Under the pieces are notes generated by a model. The model was not told the DNA's origin. It saw only the letters and a list, made by a program, of their open reading frames with translations, and searched no databases. The translations under genes were made by a program, and so were the position numbers. Shown here one piece after another: positions 1-8,116 of a DNA stretch of 39,666 nucleotides. The DNA is taken from the NCBI GenBank assembly GCA_903879915.1, contig CAIRNJ010000057.1:1-39666 (forward strand). The letters run 5' to 3'. Numbering within the stretch: the stretch's first letter is position 1; every line of letters begins with the position of its first letter. Source of the DNA: an uncultured Elusimicrobia bacterium. Lineage in GTDB: Bacteria; Elusimicrobiota; Elusimicrobia; Elusimicrobiales; UBA9959.

Positions 1-40
1 CTTGCGGCGGGCGGGGTTTTAAGCACTTCTTTTCTTTGGT

Positions 41-604
41 TCAGAACTTGTAGTCGAGCTTGAAACCGAGGTTGATAAAGTCGGTGTTCAGGTCCCCGCC
101 TACGGTGTGGTAGCGCATCTCCAGGCCGCCGGTCCAGTTCGTGCTGAGCTCATAGCCGGCGCCGAAGCCCACGTTCAAGCCGAAGTCCGAGCCGGAGTCG
201 GCAGGGACGCGGTTGACTATCTCGGCGGACTTCCAGTTATAGAAGCCGAGCCCGGCCACGGCGTAATAAGAGAGCTTTTCATTGGTCCCGAAGTATTTCA
301 CCGTCGGGCCAAAGTTAAAGACCTTTATGTCGTAGTCGCTGTCCCATAGCTTATATCTGCCTTTGGCATCGTAGCCGAAGGCATAGCCCATTTCAAGGCC
401 GAGCTTTATATTGTCCTGTACCACATATTCGCCGGATATATTGAGGCCCAGCGAGTTGTCCAGTACATCTCCCCTGTTTCCCTGGGGCATAGAATAAACA
501 GGCATCACTCCGAGCGTCAGCTTGCTCTTCTCAAAGGTGAAGGCAGAGGCGCTTGCCGAGAGACCAACGGCGGCCAACGCTGCAATTATCATTGTTTTTT
601 TCAT
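41..604 (-). CDS. Small outer-membrane beta-barrel protein
   Basis: The 187-aa product has a signal peptide (residues 1-21, ending ASASA before FTFEKS). The rest alternates polar and aromatic residues as short beta strands, with repeated GxGxGYEL-type hairpins, and ends in LDYKF, the C-terminal phenylalanine typical of barrels folded by the BAM complex. The size fits an 8-stranded OmpA/OmpW-like barrel in the outer membrane. A good Shine-Dalgarno (GGGAGGAG) lies 5-10 bases before the ATG. No catalytic motif is visible, and whether it is a pore, an adhesin or purely structural cannot be said. It is divergent from the methyltransferase at 999. Barrel call confident, function unknown. Confidence 0.8.
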   Translation of the reverse strand: MKKTMIIAALAAVGLSASASAFTFEKSKLTLGVMPVYSMPQGNRGDVLDNSLGLNISGEYVVQDNIKLGLEMGYAFGYDAKGRYKLWDSDYDIKVFNFGPTVKYFGTNEKLSYYAVAGLGFYNWKSAEIVNRVPADSGSDFGLNVGFGAGYELSTNWTGGLEMRYHTVGGDLNTDFINLGFKLDYKF

Positions 605-998
605 TAATGTACTCCTCCCTAGTGTTTTCGTAAGTCATTTCCGTGGCTTAGATACAACTGTCCAGGAAAAGCGCCTTTTAAGGCTGCGCTCCGCGCCCCT
701 CTTGTTATCCTCGGGGGGTGGCGACACCTTGGCGCAGCCGCTAGGGGGTCTCCTCCGCAAAGTTATTGTCGCACAAACATTTAAACGCCGTCTATCCGGA
801 GAATTACCCGGGTAGTATAACACGCAGGAGCGGGGACTTTTCTTGCGAAGTAATAGGCCCCGCCCCGGCTTTTGGTATTATAATGATCGACTGACGGTGA
901 ACGATTTTTTAAAAGTATTAGGCAGCTAAGAGCGGAACAAGGAAAGAGCATGTGGTAACAGGGCTTATGCTTACTACAGTTCTTTTCCGCCGGAAATT
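605..998. other. Non-coding region between divergent genes
   Basis: No credible gene is seen in these 394 bases. A GC-rich stretch at about 660-760 can form short hairpins (for example AGCGCC/GGCtGCGCT near 670-690). A TATAAT-like hexamer lies at 879-884 on the plus strand without an obvious -35 partner. It may hold the promoters of the barrel gene and the methyltransferase. I recognise no known RNA family. Confidence 0.5.
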
Positions 999-2081
999 AT
1001 GAAGGATATATTCCTGGATAAAATATTGGCCGCCCCAGGCAGGGCCGCGGCTGATCTTGAAGTTCTCAAGGTCAGCCGGCTGCCCATAGTGCTGTACGGG
1101 GACGGGTGGTATGCCCCTTATGTGCGGGAATACCTGGCGCGGGCCGGGCTGAAGGCGGCGGCGAGCTTCGCGGATGACGGGTTCACGGCCTCCGCCGGAA
1201 CGCTTACCTTTGCCGAGATCGACCGCAGGTTCGAAAAATTCAACATTGTGATAGCTTTCGCGGATTCCAGGCTCGCCGGCAGGAAGCTCGCGCAAAAGGA
1301 CCGCGCCCGCGCGGCCGGCATCTATTTCTTCGACGCGATAGGCGCGCTGCTGAACTACACTATCGACAGAGCATATGTGGAGCGCAATAAGGAGCGATTC
1401 GGCGCTGTTTACGGAATGCTGGGCGACGAGCTCTCAAAAAAAACCTATACCGCTTTCCTGAACGCGAAGCTGGGCGGCGGGGTGGACGGTCTGTACGAGG
1501 TTTGGGCCAGGGACCAGTATTTCCCGGAAGGGATAATCGGGCTGACGGAGCGCGAAGTGTTCGTGGACGGGGGGGCTTACTCCGGAGATACTTTGCTCGC
1601 TTTTATCAGGAAAGCGGATAATAAATACTCAAAGTGCTACGCCTTCGAGCCCGAGCCGGCGAACGCGGCCAAGCTGCGCGCGCTGGCCGGCAGGCAGCAG
1701 TGGCGCGGCGTGCGCGTTATCGGCAAGGGGCTGTGGAGCAAGGCGGACGCGCTGAGCTTTTACGCTTCGCAGGATCCATCCGCCGCCGCCATATCCAAAA
1801 CCGGGAGCGCGTCCGTGGAAGTGGAGGCCCTCGACAATGCGGCCCCCGACGCCACCTTCATCAAACTGGACATTGAGGGCGCCGAGCTGGAGGCTTTAAA
1901 AGGCGCGGCCGAAACCATAAAGCGCAACCGGCCCAAACTCGCCGTCTGTCTTTATCATAAGCCCGGCGACCTTTTCGAAATACCGCTGTTCCTTAAGTCG
2001 CTGGTTCCGGAGTACAGGTTTTACCTGCGCCAGCATCAGCCCGTGGCCTGCGAACTGGTGCTGTACGCGGTAATTCAGTAG
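999..2081 (+). CDS. FkbM-family methyltransferase
   Basis: The 360-aa protein has a C-terminal FkbM-type SAM-dependent methyltransferase domain (about 185-345). It shows the glycine-rich SAM loop VDGGAYSGDT (189-198), the acidic strand-2 end AFEPEP (215-220) and a LDIEGAELEAL motif near 290-300. These enzymes usually O-methylate sugars or small metabolites, often in glycan or surface-polymer pathways. The N-terminal 150 residues contain a Rossmann-like start (VLYGDGWYAPYVREYL) seen in FkbM fusions that act on sugar nucleotides. The start lacks a strong Shine-Dalgarno (only CCGGAAA upstream). The gene stands alone and is followed by a terminator at 2146. The substrate is unknown. Confidence 0.85.
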   Translation: MKDIFLDKILAAPGRAAADLEVLKVSRLPIVLYGDGWYAPYVREYLARAGLKAAASFADDGFTASAGTLTFAEIDRRFEKFNIVIAFADSRLAGRKLAQKDRARAAGIYFFDAIGALLNYTIDRAYVERNKERFGAVYGMLGDELSKKTYTAFLNAKLGGGVDGLYEVWARDQYFPEGIIGLTEREVFVDGGAYSGDTLLAFIRKADNKYSKCYAFEPEPANAAKLRALAGRQQWRGVRVIGKGLWSKADALSFYASQDPSAAAISKTGSASVEVEALDNAAPDATFIKLDIEGAELEALKGAAETIKRNRPKLAVCLYHKPGDLFEIPLFLKSLVPEYRFYLRQHQPVACELVLYAVIQ

Positions 2082-2145
2082 TACGGGGAACTTGGGGACG
2101 CTAAACGCTTAAGAGGCTATCTATAACCTGTAACGGTTTCAGAAC

Positions 2146-2175
2146 CGCCGCCCTGAAAAGGGCGGCGATTTTTTT
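2146..2175 (+). terminator. Rho-independent terminator after the FkbM gene
   Basis: A 9-bp perfect stem, CGCCGCCCT (2146-2154) with AGGGCGGCG (2159-2167), has a 4-base loop and is followed by seven T residues. Confidence 0.85.
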
Positions 2176-2386
2176 GTTGGCGGGAGATTGACAGGAGAAA
2201 AGCGGATACTATCCTGTAGCTATAAGCAGGGGATAAACTTTTGCTCAGTAACTTCCATAACGCTCACTTTAGCGCCTGCCGCTGAACGTGTCAGGTTTTT
2301 AAAGAGCATTTTGCCTATGAAAAGAGGATTCATGCGCAGCAAACCCGGAAGACCCTGTCTATGCCGCTATTCGCCGCAAACGCGGG
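2176..2386 (+). other. Non-coding gap; possible small-RNA unit
   Basis: No convincing protein gene is seen. A promoter-like pair, TTGACA (2188-2193) and TATCCT (2210-2215) with a 16-base spacer, faces right. A weak stem CGCCG (2372-2376)/CGGCG (2391-2395) followed by TTTTTAATTTTTT could end a transcript of about 180 bases, running into the end of the convergent FecR gene. This is only a candidate. Confidence 0.25.
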
Positions 2387-3130
2387 CTAACGGCGGTTTT
2401 TAATTTTTTCCGCACGCCGTGTTTCGAAGTCCGATATTTTTTTCTGCTGGCGGTTTATGTAGTCATCAATAAAATTGTCTCGCTCAGCCAGGCGTTTGCG
2501 CAGGCTTTCCACCCGGTTTTTCAGCCTTTCGTAGCGGCGCTTCTCGGCCTGCATGACGCCGGAGAGCTTCTCTTGAACCGTCACGCCGCCAGCTTCCGCA
2601 AAAGCCTCGTTGCCGGCCAGGACTTCCTTTTTCTGTTCCTTGCCCTCGGGAGAGGAAACCGTGACTCGGCCCTCGAAAAGTCCCAGGGTGGTGGCGCCTT
2701 TTGAAGAGACGATTATGGAAAAATCTGTTCCCCGCACCGCGCACACTGCGCTAGGGGTCAGGACCTCGAACTTTGATTCGATGGCGGATTTAAGTTTTGC
2801 GGCCATCCACAATGCTTTTCCCCGCAGTAGTCTGAAAGAACAGGAGCGGGAAACCGGAGCCAGCTTAAGTTCTTCGACCGATGCTTCAGTTTTAGCTTCC
2901 AGTTTTACAAAGGTGCCTTCCTTTAATAAAATTTCACACCACGCCTTTTCTCCTGTCCTAAGCTTGTCGCCCTCGCTTAATGGCTGGCCTTTGCTGACAG
3001 ATTGCCAGGAATCGCTCCCGGGTTTAAGTATTTGCGCCGTTCCAGAATACTCATATACGCAGCCGGCCTCGCCGGCAAGGACTGCAGCCGGCGCAAGGAG
3101 CAATCCCGTGAGTAAGATCAATATAGGCAT
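2387..3130 (-). CDS. Exported FecR-domain protein with C-terminal coiled coil
   Basis: The 247-aa product has a signal peptide (MPILILLTGLLLAPAAVLAG). A FecR-type beta domain (about 25-190) follows, with the typical pattern GDKLRTGEKAWCEILLKEG, LRGKALW, FEVLTPSAVCAVRGTDF and GLFEGRVTV. The last ~50 residues (KRRYERLKNRVESLRKRL onward) are charged and form a likely coiled coil. Classical FecR passes a TonB-receptor signal to an anti-sigma system. Exported soluble forms like this, without transmembrane helix or N-terminal anti-sigma segment, are common in deep-branching Gram-negatives and have no assigned partner. It lies divergent to the CDS at 3302; the two may share the intergenic control region, and both are envelope proteins. 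Confidence 0.8.
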   Translation of the reverse strand: MPILILLTGLLLAPAAVLAGEAGCVYEYSGTAQILKPGSDSWQSVSKGQPLSEGDKLRTGEKAWCEILLKEGTFVKLEAKTEASVEELKLAPVSRSCSFRLLRGKALWMAAKLKSAIESKFEVLTPSAVCAVRGTDFSIIVSSKGATTLGLFEGRVTVSSPEGKEQKKEVLAGNEAFAEAGGVTVQEKLSGVMQAEKRRYERLKNRVESLRKRLAERDNFIDDYINRQQKKISDFETRRAEKIKNRR

Positions 3131-3226
3131 AGAACCTCCAGGGAATATGTCTTAACTAATATACAATAATATGGCACAGAGGCTCAGGTGAAATTTGGCC
3201 TTGGACGCAATGTGTTCTTTTGATAA

Positions 3227-3255
3227 TTGACACCTATAGGGTGAAGTTGTATGCT
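3227..3255 (+). promoter_or_regulatory. Sigma70-type promoter for the Lys/Pro-rich protein
   Basis: A perfect TTGACA (3227-3232), a 17-base spacer and TATGCT (3250-3255) precede the gene. The -10 box overlaps an in-frame upstream ATG at 3251. That ATG would therefore not be transcribed, which supports the start at 3302. Confidence 0.65.
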
Positions 3256-3301
3256 TGCTTTGTTGGGGGCCTTTAGTTCCATTCGGATCCAAAACAAATT
3301 T

Positions 3302-4483
3302 ATGAATATTAATACATTGTATATATGTCTGCTTGCGTTGGCTTTTAGCCTGCCGGGTGCCTTATTTGCCAAAGACGCCACAGGGAAGGCTGTGGATAAA
3401 GCGCAGGAGTTGGTAAACTCAAAACCGCCTGCTGTTACTCCGTCCGGAACAAAACCCGCCGAGCCCGCCAATCCAGCTGAAAATCCCGCGAAGCCGGCTG
3501 AACCGGGCAACAAAAGTAAACCTGAAGCGCCATCAAAACAGGAAACACCGACTGAACCGTCAAAGCCCGATGATCCGCTGAAAAAAGGGAACCCCCCTGA
3601 AGAAACGCCATCCGGCACAAAGCCGGCCGAGCCTGCCAATCCCGGGGAAAATCCCGCTACCCCTGCCGAGCCGGGTGATAAGGAAAAGCCGGATACCGGC
3701 AAAGATGTAGATGATAAAAACAAACCGGATAACGCCGATAAAGGCGAGAAAGACAGTAAGGAGACAAAAGACAAGAAAGATAAAGCCGATAAAGGTTCCA
3801 AGGATAAAAAAAACAAGCCCGGGAAAGGCGGAAAATCCGGTGGCGGGAAGAGCGGCCTGTCCCTGCCGTCCGGAGTTCCAACCCCCTCGGGCGGCGGCGC
3901 GCTGCTTCCCGCGGCGGGCGCGCTGGGCGGGGGCATGCTTGGCGGTATTTTTTCCGGCGGGAAAAAGGACGCGGCGAAAGAGGAAAAAAAAGAAAAGCCG
4001 CCTAAGCCGGCGCCAAACGCGGCCGTAATTTTAAGTGAAACTGTAAAAGAGGTTGCACCTATCCAGGCTTCAACCCAGGCAGTTGCGGTTGAACCGCTTT
4101 ACTCCGCAGGAAAAGGCCCTGGAATAGCGGTTATTAATTTTGAGGGGGAACAGGACGCTGAATTTTCCGCGCTGCTCACTAAAGCTCTTAGCGCGGACCT
4201 GAAAGTTTATAACCCCAAGGAGCTTGCGGCTAAGAAGTATGACCCCGCAGCGATAAACAGAGTGTCAGTCAGGAAAATAGCCGCGGAAATAGATGTTGAA
4301 TATATCGTAACCGTAAAAGTGAGTAAAAAGAGCGAAACGCTTTCCATAGTCTCCGTCTTCCTGCGGGAAGGCAAAACCGGCGATATAAAAATGACGGATA
4401 ATTCCAACCTGCGGTCCCCCGAAGACTTGAAAGCAGCGGCCGAAACTGTCTCAGGGAAGATAAAAGAAAGGATAAAGCAGTAA
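3302..4483 (+). CDS. Exported Lys/Pro-rich protein with TolB-N/CsgG-like C-terminal domain
   Basis: The 393-aa product starts with signal peptide MNINTLYICLLALAFSLPGA. A long low-complexity stalk follows: Pro/Glu/Lys segments containing two copies of SGTKPAEPANP about 56 residues apart, then an Asp/Lys-rich stretch and a Gly-rich hinge. After that comes a compact C-terminal domain (about 270-393) beginning GIAVINFEGE. The IAV-x-F opening, SALLTKAL and VEYIVTVKV pattern resembles the nucleotide-free Rossmann-like domains of TolB-N, FlgO and CsgG proteins that measure or assemble envelope structures. The start at 3302 was chosen over 3251 because of the signal peptide and promoter position. No clear Shine-Dalgarno is visible. 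A terminator follows at 4525. Fold assignment is tentative. Confidence 0.7.
   Translation: MNINTLYICLLALAFSLPGALFAKDATGKAVDKAQELVNSKPPAVTPSGTKPAEPANPAENPAKPAEPGNKSKPEAPSKQETPTEPSKPDDPLKKGNPPEETPSGTKPAEPANPGENPATPAEPGDKEKPDTGKDVDDKNKPDNADKGEKDSKETKDKKDKADKGSKDKKNKPGKGGKSGGGKSGLSLPSGVPTPSGGGALLPAAGALGGGMLGGIFSGGKKDAAKEEKKEKPPKPAPNAAVILSETVKEVAPIQASTQAVAVEPLYSAGKGPGIAVINFEGEQDAEFSALLTKALSADLKVYNPKELAAKKYDPAAINRVSVRKIAAEIDVEYIVTVKVSKKSETLSIVSVFLREGKTGDIKMTDNSNLRSPEDLKAAAETVSGKIKERIKQ
3443..3680 (+). repeat. In-frame 168-bp-period repeat encoding a Pro/Lys stalk
   Basis: About 70 bases beginning TCCGGMACAAA recur at 3443 and 3611 and encode SGTKPAEPANP-type units. The copies differ mostly at third positions, so this is an old, protein-selected duplication. 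Confidence 0.75.
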
Positions 4484-4524
4484 GCGGAATAATGCTTAAG
4501 CAAAGCAAGCCGCAATAAAAAAAA

Positions 4525-4552
4525 GACAGCGGAAACTCCGCTGTCTTTTTTT
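4525..4552 (+). terminator. Rho-independent terminator
   Basis: The stem GACAGCGGA (4525-4533)/TCCGCTGTC (4537-4545) has an AAC loop and is flanked by an A-run and a T-run, so it may work in both directions. Confidence 0.85.
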
Positions 4553-4950
4553 GTTTGCCGCTGCCCGGCTATAAACAGAAGGGGAGTGGGTTTTTGAAAA
4601 ATTTTAGGCAGAGAAAAGAATAAAATCTGAAAAAGGCTTACGATAACAGGCCTTATCTTTGCCACAGTTCCCGGTCGGTAAAAAGTCTTTAGACCTATTG
4701 TTTTTTTTGAACCTATAAGGCACATGGGCCTGTCAATTCCTCATAAAAGAACGTCCTGTCCTGGGCGGCAAACGCGTGGAAACTGGTTTTCGGCCGATCC
4801 TGACGGCCGGGCTGAAAGGCCCAGGCGGGCCGGCCAAATGACGGCTAACCGGTAGGCCTTATTCCCTTAAGATCCCGGGTATTATGCCTCTCAACAGGCC
4901 AACCGGTTTTATCATATCCTACCTCTGCAGCCAAAATTACTGGAGGATAA
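4553..4950. other. Non-coding region before the first Cys-module gene
   Basis: No gene is seen in about 400 bases. Several GC-rich inverted stretches occur around 4795-4840 (for example GGGCTGAAAGGCCC-like). The copy of the conserved 107-bp element found before related genes is absent here. A Shine-Dalgarno (GGAGG) precedes the ATG at 4951. Confidence 0.5.
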
Positions 4951-5877
4951 ATGAAACTTATTTCAGCCATACTCTTAGCCGTATCCGTAGCCGCCCCCGT
5001 TACAGCAGCGGACTTCAGCGACCTGCAGTGCCTGAAAGCTTCGTCCATTTCCAAGGTGAACCCTTTTCCCGCGCCGGGAAATCCTGACAGCTGCTACCTT
5101 ACCGGCATGCAGGGCGACCTGTGCAGCTTCAAGTGCCGCAGCGGCGAGACCTTCCAGGCAAAACCGGTAAAGCCGCAGGCTTCCAGTATCTACGAGAAGT
5201 GCGGCGGCGGCGACTACAGGGCCGCCGGCAAGCAGCAGCTCCCGGACGCCGGCTCCATCCTGAACCAGATCAACAGCCAGCACAACAACCTGCCCCAGCC
5301 CCAGACCACGCTGGACTACTGCATCTTCACCGAATTCAAGAACAACAAGTGCCTCTTCAAATGTGAAAGCGGCGCCATCCTCACCGAACCGGCCGTGAAG
5401 CCCGACTTCTCCACCGGCGAACCGGCCGGCGCCTGCGCCACCCACATCATCCGCCCGATACCGGCCGGCTTCCATACCAAGGCCGCCGCGGACATGCTCA
5501 TCGCCAGGCCGCTGATGATGGCGAAGATGCAGTCCAATACCCTCAGGACCGTCGCCCTCTCACTTAAGGGCCTTGAGCAGCTCAACAGCCCGGACAAAGC
5601 CCCGGCCGACTACACCCGCGGCGTTGAAGAAGCGTCCGAAGCCGTAGCCGAGTCGCTGATAAGCATGGATGAAGCCATCCGGGACCGTGACTCCGCCATG
5701 CTCCGCATGGAAACCATCCGCCTGGAGCCGACCATAGAGAAGCTCGCCAAGCTCGCCCAGAGCATAGAAGGCGAGGCCAACTACTCCTACTGGGCCGGCA
5801 ACGACATCAAACGCATAGCGGCCGAACTCGGGAGGAACATAACCGAGATCCGCATGAACGCGCCTTTCGCGTTCTAA
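4951..5877 (+). CDS. Exported tagged protein with two four-Cys modules
   Basis: The 308-aa product has a signal peptide ending TAA before DFSDLQCLKASS, a variant of the post-signal tag shared with five other proteins here. Two Cys modules follow. Module 1 uses C48, C58, C62 and C84; module 2 uses C124, C134, C138 and C162. Both carry the pattern C-x-[FL]-T-x6-C-x-F-K-C-x2-G. Module 2 and its flanks (SILNQINSQH before, CATHI after) align closely with the protein at 24449. The C-terminal ~130 residues are mainly helical without cysteines and end in PFAF. I recognise no catalytic motif. The module is likely disulphide-bonded or metal-binding in the periplasm or outside the cell. The gene is monocistronic, with a terminator at 5898. 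Confidence 0.8.
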   Translation: MKLISAILLAVSVAAPVTAADFSDLQCLKASSISKVNPFPAPGNPDSCYLTGMQGDLCSFKCRSGETFQAKPVKPQASSIYEKCGGGDYRAAGKQQLPDAGSILNQINSQHNNLPQPQTTLDYCIFTEFKNNKCLFKCESGAILTEPAVKPDFSTGEPAGACATHIIRPIPAGFHTKAAADMLIARPLMMAKMQSNTLRTVALSLKGLEQLNSPDKAPADYTRGVEEASEAVAESLISMDEAIRDRDSAMLRMETIRLEPTIEKLAKLAQSIEGEANYSYWAGNDIKRIAAELGRNITEIRMNAPFAF

Positions 5878-5897
5878 GAGCCCCGAGCAAAAAAAAG

Positions 5898-5930
5898 AAC
5901 AGCCGGCCCGAAAGCCGGCTGTTTTTTTTG
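5898..5930. terminator. Bidirectional terminator between convergent genes
   Basis: A 10-bp perfect stem AACAGCCGGC (5898-5907)/GCCGGCTGTT (5914-5923) carries an A-run before and a T-run after, so it serves both the plus gene at 4951 and the minus gene at 5993. The same stem core recurs after the related gene at 24449. Confidence 0.85.
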
Positions 5931-5992
5931 AAGTTGTCGTCGGGAACCAGGATCCGGTTACGAGCTGCCTGCAGCGGGACCTGGCGGAACAA

Positions 5993-6472
5993 TTACCTTG
6001 TATTCCTTTCCGAGGCGGTGGCGACCTTCGATGTGGAATCCTTTCCAAGGACCCTGGCCGAGGCGCTGGCTGTTCTGGTGTAGGTGACGACTACCGAGCA
6101 AAACGCGCCATCCTTATCCGCCAGAGTGCTGTAAGCCCCGGGGGTGCTGCTTTTGGGATCGACCAGTATCCGCACCACCGTGAATTCTGTGCCGCTGCCC
6201 GTCACCTTTCCGCATATTTCTGCCAGGCGGGTGCTCGATTCGATCATATTGAAAGAGGTTATGTTCACGACCGGCTCTCCGGCCGCCGCAGCCGCGCCCT
6301 CCGGAGAAGGAACAGGGGCCGCTTTATTAAGATCGGTTACGGCCGCAACACTGCTCAGCTGCGTGATAGCCGCTGTCTTAGCCTGTACCGTCTCGGCCCA
6401 TGCCCCTCTTCCCAGGGTTGCGGCGAGAGCCAGCATTCCGATTATAAACGCTACTGTGCCATGTTTTTTCAT
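5993..6472 (-). CDS. Small exported protein of unknown function
   Basis: The 159-aa product starts at MKKHGTVAFI with a clear signal peptide ending GAWA. An earlier in-frame ATG at 6508 would place 12 charged residues before the signal and was rejected. A Ser/Ala/Pro-rich linker leads to a beta-rich domain (about 70-140) with two cysteines (EICGKV and GAFCSVV) roughly 40 residues apart, compatible with a small Ig-like disulphide sandwich. No family was recognised. It is convergent with the gene at 4951. Confidence 0.65.
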   Translation of the reverse strand: MKKHGTVAFIIGMLALAATLGRGAWAETVQAKTAAITQLSSVAAVTDLNKAAPVPSPEGAAAAAGEPVVNITSFNMIESSTRLAEICGKVTGSGTEFTVVRILVDPKSSTPGAYSTLADKDGAFCSVVVTYTRTASASARVLGKDSTSKVATASERNTR

Positions 6473-6820
6473 ATGTTTTTTCCCTTCGGGCCTCTCTAAG
6501 AGGGGCACCGGATTTCTCTCTGAATCACTGGGCCGAACTACGCGGCCCTGGAACGGGGGATATTGTTGATCGTTTGACTAGCTTTTCCCCAGCCCCTTAA
6601 AGATATTTTAGCATAAGAGAAAAGGTACACCGGCTTAAGTTCGCGCCGTTTTATCGTGCCACCTTAAAGAAGTTGCGGAACTGCTGCCCCTACGCCGGCC
6701 ACGGCCCCGGTTAAAGCGGCCCTGCTCGGGCATCCGGAGAAGTGGGTGAAGAAAGCCGACCGCGTTGAAAGGAAACGAGCGGCCGTCCGGATGTCGAAAG
6801 CCAAGCTGGTGATAAGACGC
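6473..6820. other. Non-coding part of a divergent intergenic region
   Basis: No gene is seen. On the minus strand, a segment around 6600-6660 contains GAACTTAAGCCGG and an AT-rich TTATGCTAAAATATC. It faintly resembles the core and 3' box of the conserved element, but it is too diverged to call a copy. It may hold the promoter of the 5993 gene. Confidence 0.4.
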
Positions 6821-6927
6821 TTCACTAAAAACATTCTTTAAGTGCAGCCGCCCGACCTGAGCCAAAAAACAGGGCGAAGGGAGCCTTTGCCTCAGGCGCC
6901 GGCCGGCGGGAAGCGGTAACATATATT
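6821..6927 (+). promoter_or_regulatory. Conserved 5' element, copy A
   Basis: It begins TTCACTAAAAA, has a first stem with CACT/AGTG ends, and a second stem CGCCC/GGGCG enclosing ACCTGAGCCAAAAAAC. A third hairpin GCC-TCA-GGC follows, then an AT box GTAACATATAT. It lies about 70 bases before the ATG at 6996. It matches copies B-E in order and spacing and is either a leader RNA or a promoter/operator. Confidence 0.75.
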
Positions 6928-6995
6928 TGCGGAGTTCGGGAGCGGCGCCGGGCGCCAGGCAGGCGGACCGGCCGCTTACCAGAGGAGACAAAAAC

Positions 6996-8093
6996 ATGAA
7001 AGTTCTAATGATAGCGGCGGTAATTGCGGGAATGTCCGGCGCGGCCGGCGCGGCGGAACTTGCGGACCTTCAGCGGCTGCGCGCTTCAGGTATAGCCGCG
7101 CTGGAAGCCCCGGCGCCTGCCAGCGGCCCCGCGGCCGCCGGCTGGGACCTGGACGCCATGCGCTTCAACCAAAACGAAAGCGTCAGCTGCCTGCGCAGCG
7201 AAGACCCGTTCGAGATACCGGCCTATCTTTTCGCGACTCCGCCGGCCGCCGGTAAACCAGAAACCATCACCGTCTTCGGCGGAACCACCACCGGCTTTCC
7301 GGCGGACGAGGGGAAATGCGTGAACACCGACAAGTTCCGCTCAGCGGTCAGGCTGTCCGATAAGCAGCGGGCCGCCTACAGCATGCCGGGGGCCCCGGAT
7401 ACGCTGGTGTACGCCAATGTGCGCCACCTGGACCGCTACTATGTGGCGGCCATCCCCGTAAGCGCTATCTCGGAGCTGTATTACCAGGTGGTGTATTATC
7501 CGGTGCCCTTTGTTGGCGTAAGAGGCGGGCACGTGCAGGTGCGCGCCCTGTTCTCCAGGCCGGTGCGCCTTACGCCGCAGTTCCCCGCCGATCCGACCGG
7601 GGCGCTGGAGGTTTCGTCGCTGATCTTTTCCGGGCAGGGCGTGGGGACCATCGCCGGCATAAATTTAGATCCCTTCCGCTCGATAGACGGCTCGATGCTG
7701 CTCGGGCTGGGCGTATATACGGACCAGGCAAAACTGATAGATCAGTATATTGAAATGAAAGGACGGGAAACCCGTCAGTACCGCCTGCGCCTTTCGGCGG
7801 AGCAGAAGCAGCGCTACGCGCGCGCCTACCTGGCGGACGCGGATTTCCGCCGCCTCTCCACTTACTTCCTACTGACCAGCAACAATTGCAGCACGAACCA
7901 GCTCCGCATTATCGACAGTATCTTGTCCTACACGCCGGCGCAGGCCGCGGAACTGGCGCGGACGAATTCATACGATCCGGACTCCGCGCTGGCCGCGCTG
8001 GCGGCCCGCGGCCTCGCCTCCGAAGCTGACCGCGTGATAGATTTCGAGAAAGAGGAAGCGTCTGCCGCGTTCCTGCGGAATTACAACAGATAG
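6996..8093 (+). CDS. Exported tagged DUF4105/Lnb-like protein
   Basis: The 365-aa product has a signal peptide MKVLMIAAVIAGMSGAAGAA, then the shared tag ELADLQRLRASG. The large C-terminal domain resembles DUF4105 (the periplasmic Lnb-type domain), whose members use a Cys/His pair for acyl or peptide transfer. Candidates here are H179 in RGGHVQVRAL and C298 in TSNNCSTNQL. Unlike true Lnb (lipoprotein transacylase), no transmembrane helices follow, so the protein is soluble in the periplasm or secreted. The start at 6996 has a Shine-Dalgarno (GAGGAG) and removes 23 non-signal residues of a longer frame. Copy A of the 107-bp element lies upstream. It appears to be in an operon with the VirK-like gene (23-bp gap). 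Domain assignment is moderately sure, activity inferred. Confidence 0.7.
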   Translation: MKVLMIAAVIAGMSGAAGAAELADLQRLRASGIAALEAPAPASGPAAAGWDLDAMRFNQNESVSCLRSEDPFEIPAYLFATPPAAGKPETITVFGGTTTGFPADEGKCVNTDKFRSAVRLSDKQRAAYSMPGAPDTLVYANVRHLDRYYVAAIPVSAISELYYQVVYYPVPFVGVRGGHVQVRALFSRPVRLTPQFPADPTGALEVSSLIFSGQGVGTIAGINLDPFRSIDGSMLLGLGVYTDQAKLIDQYIEMKGRETRQYRLRLSAEQKQRYARAYLADADFRRLSTYFLLTSNNCSTNQLRIIDSILSYTPAQAAELARTNSYDPDSALAALAARGLASEADRVIDFEKEEASAAFLRNYNR

Positions 8094-8116
8094 ACCGGCA
8101 GTATAGGGAGACTAAA

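Noticed and set aside
3443-3680. Repeats considered as a CRISPR or recombination array
   Set aside because: Only two diverged in-frame units, best explained as a protein stalk repeat.
6821-6927. Element read as a cyclic-di-GMP (GEMM-I) or cyclic-di-GMP-II riboswitch
   Set aside because: The conserved GCAAA/GACGCAAAGCC segments and tetraloop-receptor layout are absent in every copy.
6635-6997. Minus-strand frame of 120 codons upstream of the DUF4105-like gene
   Set aside because: Low-complexity Arg/Gly/Ser composition and it overlaps element copy A and the start of 6996.
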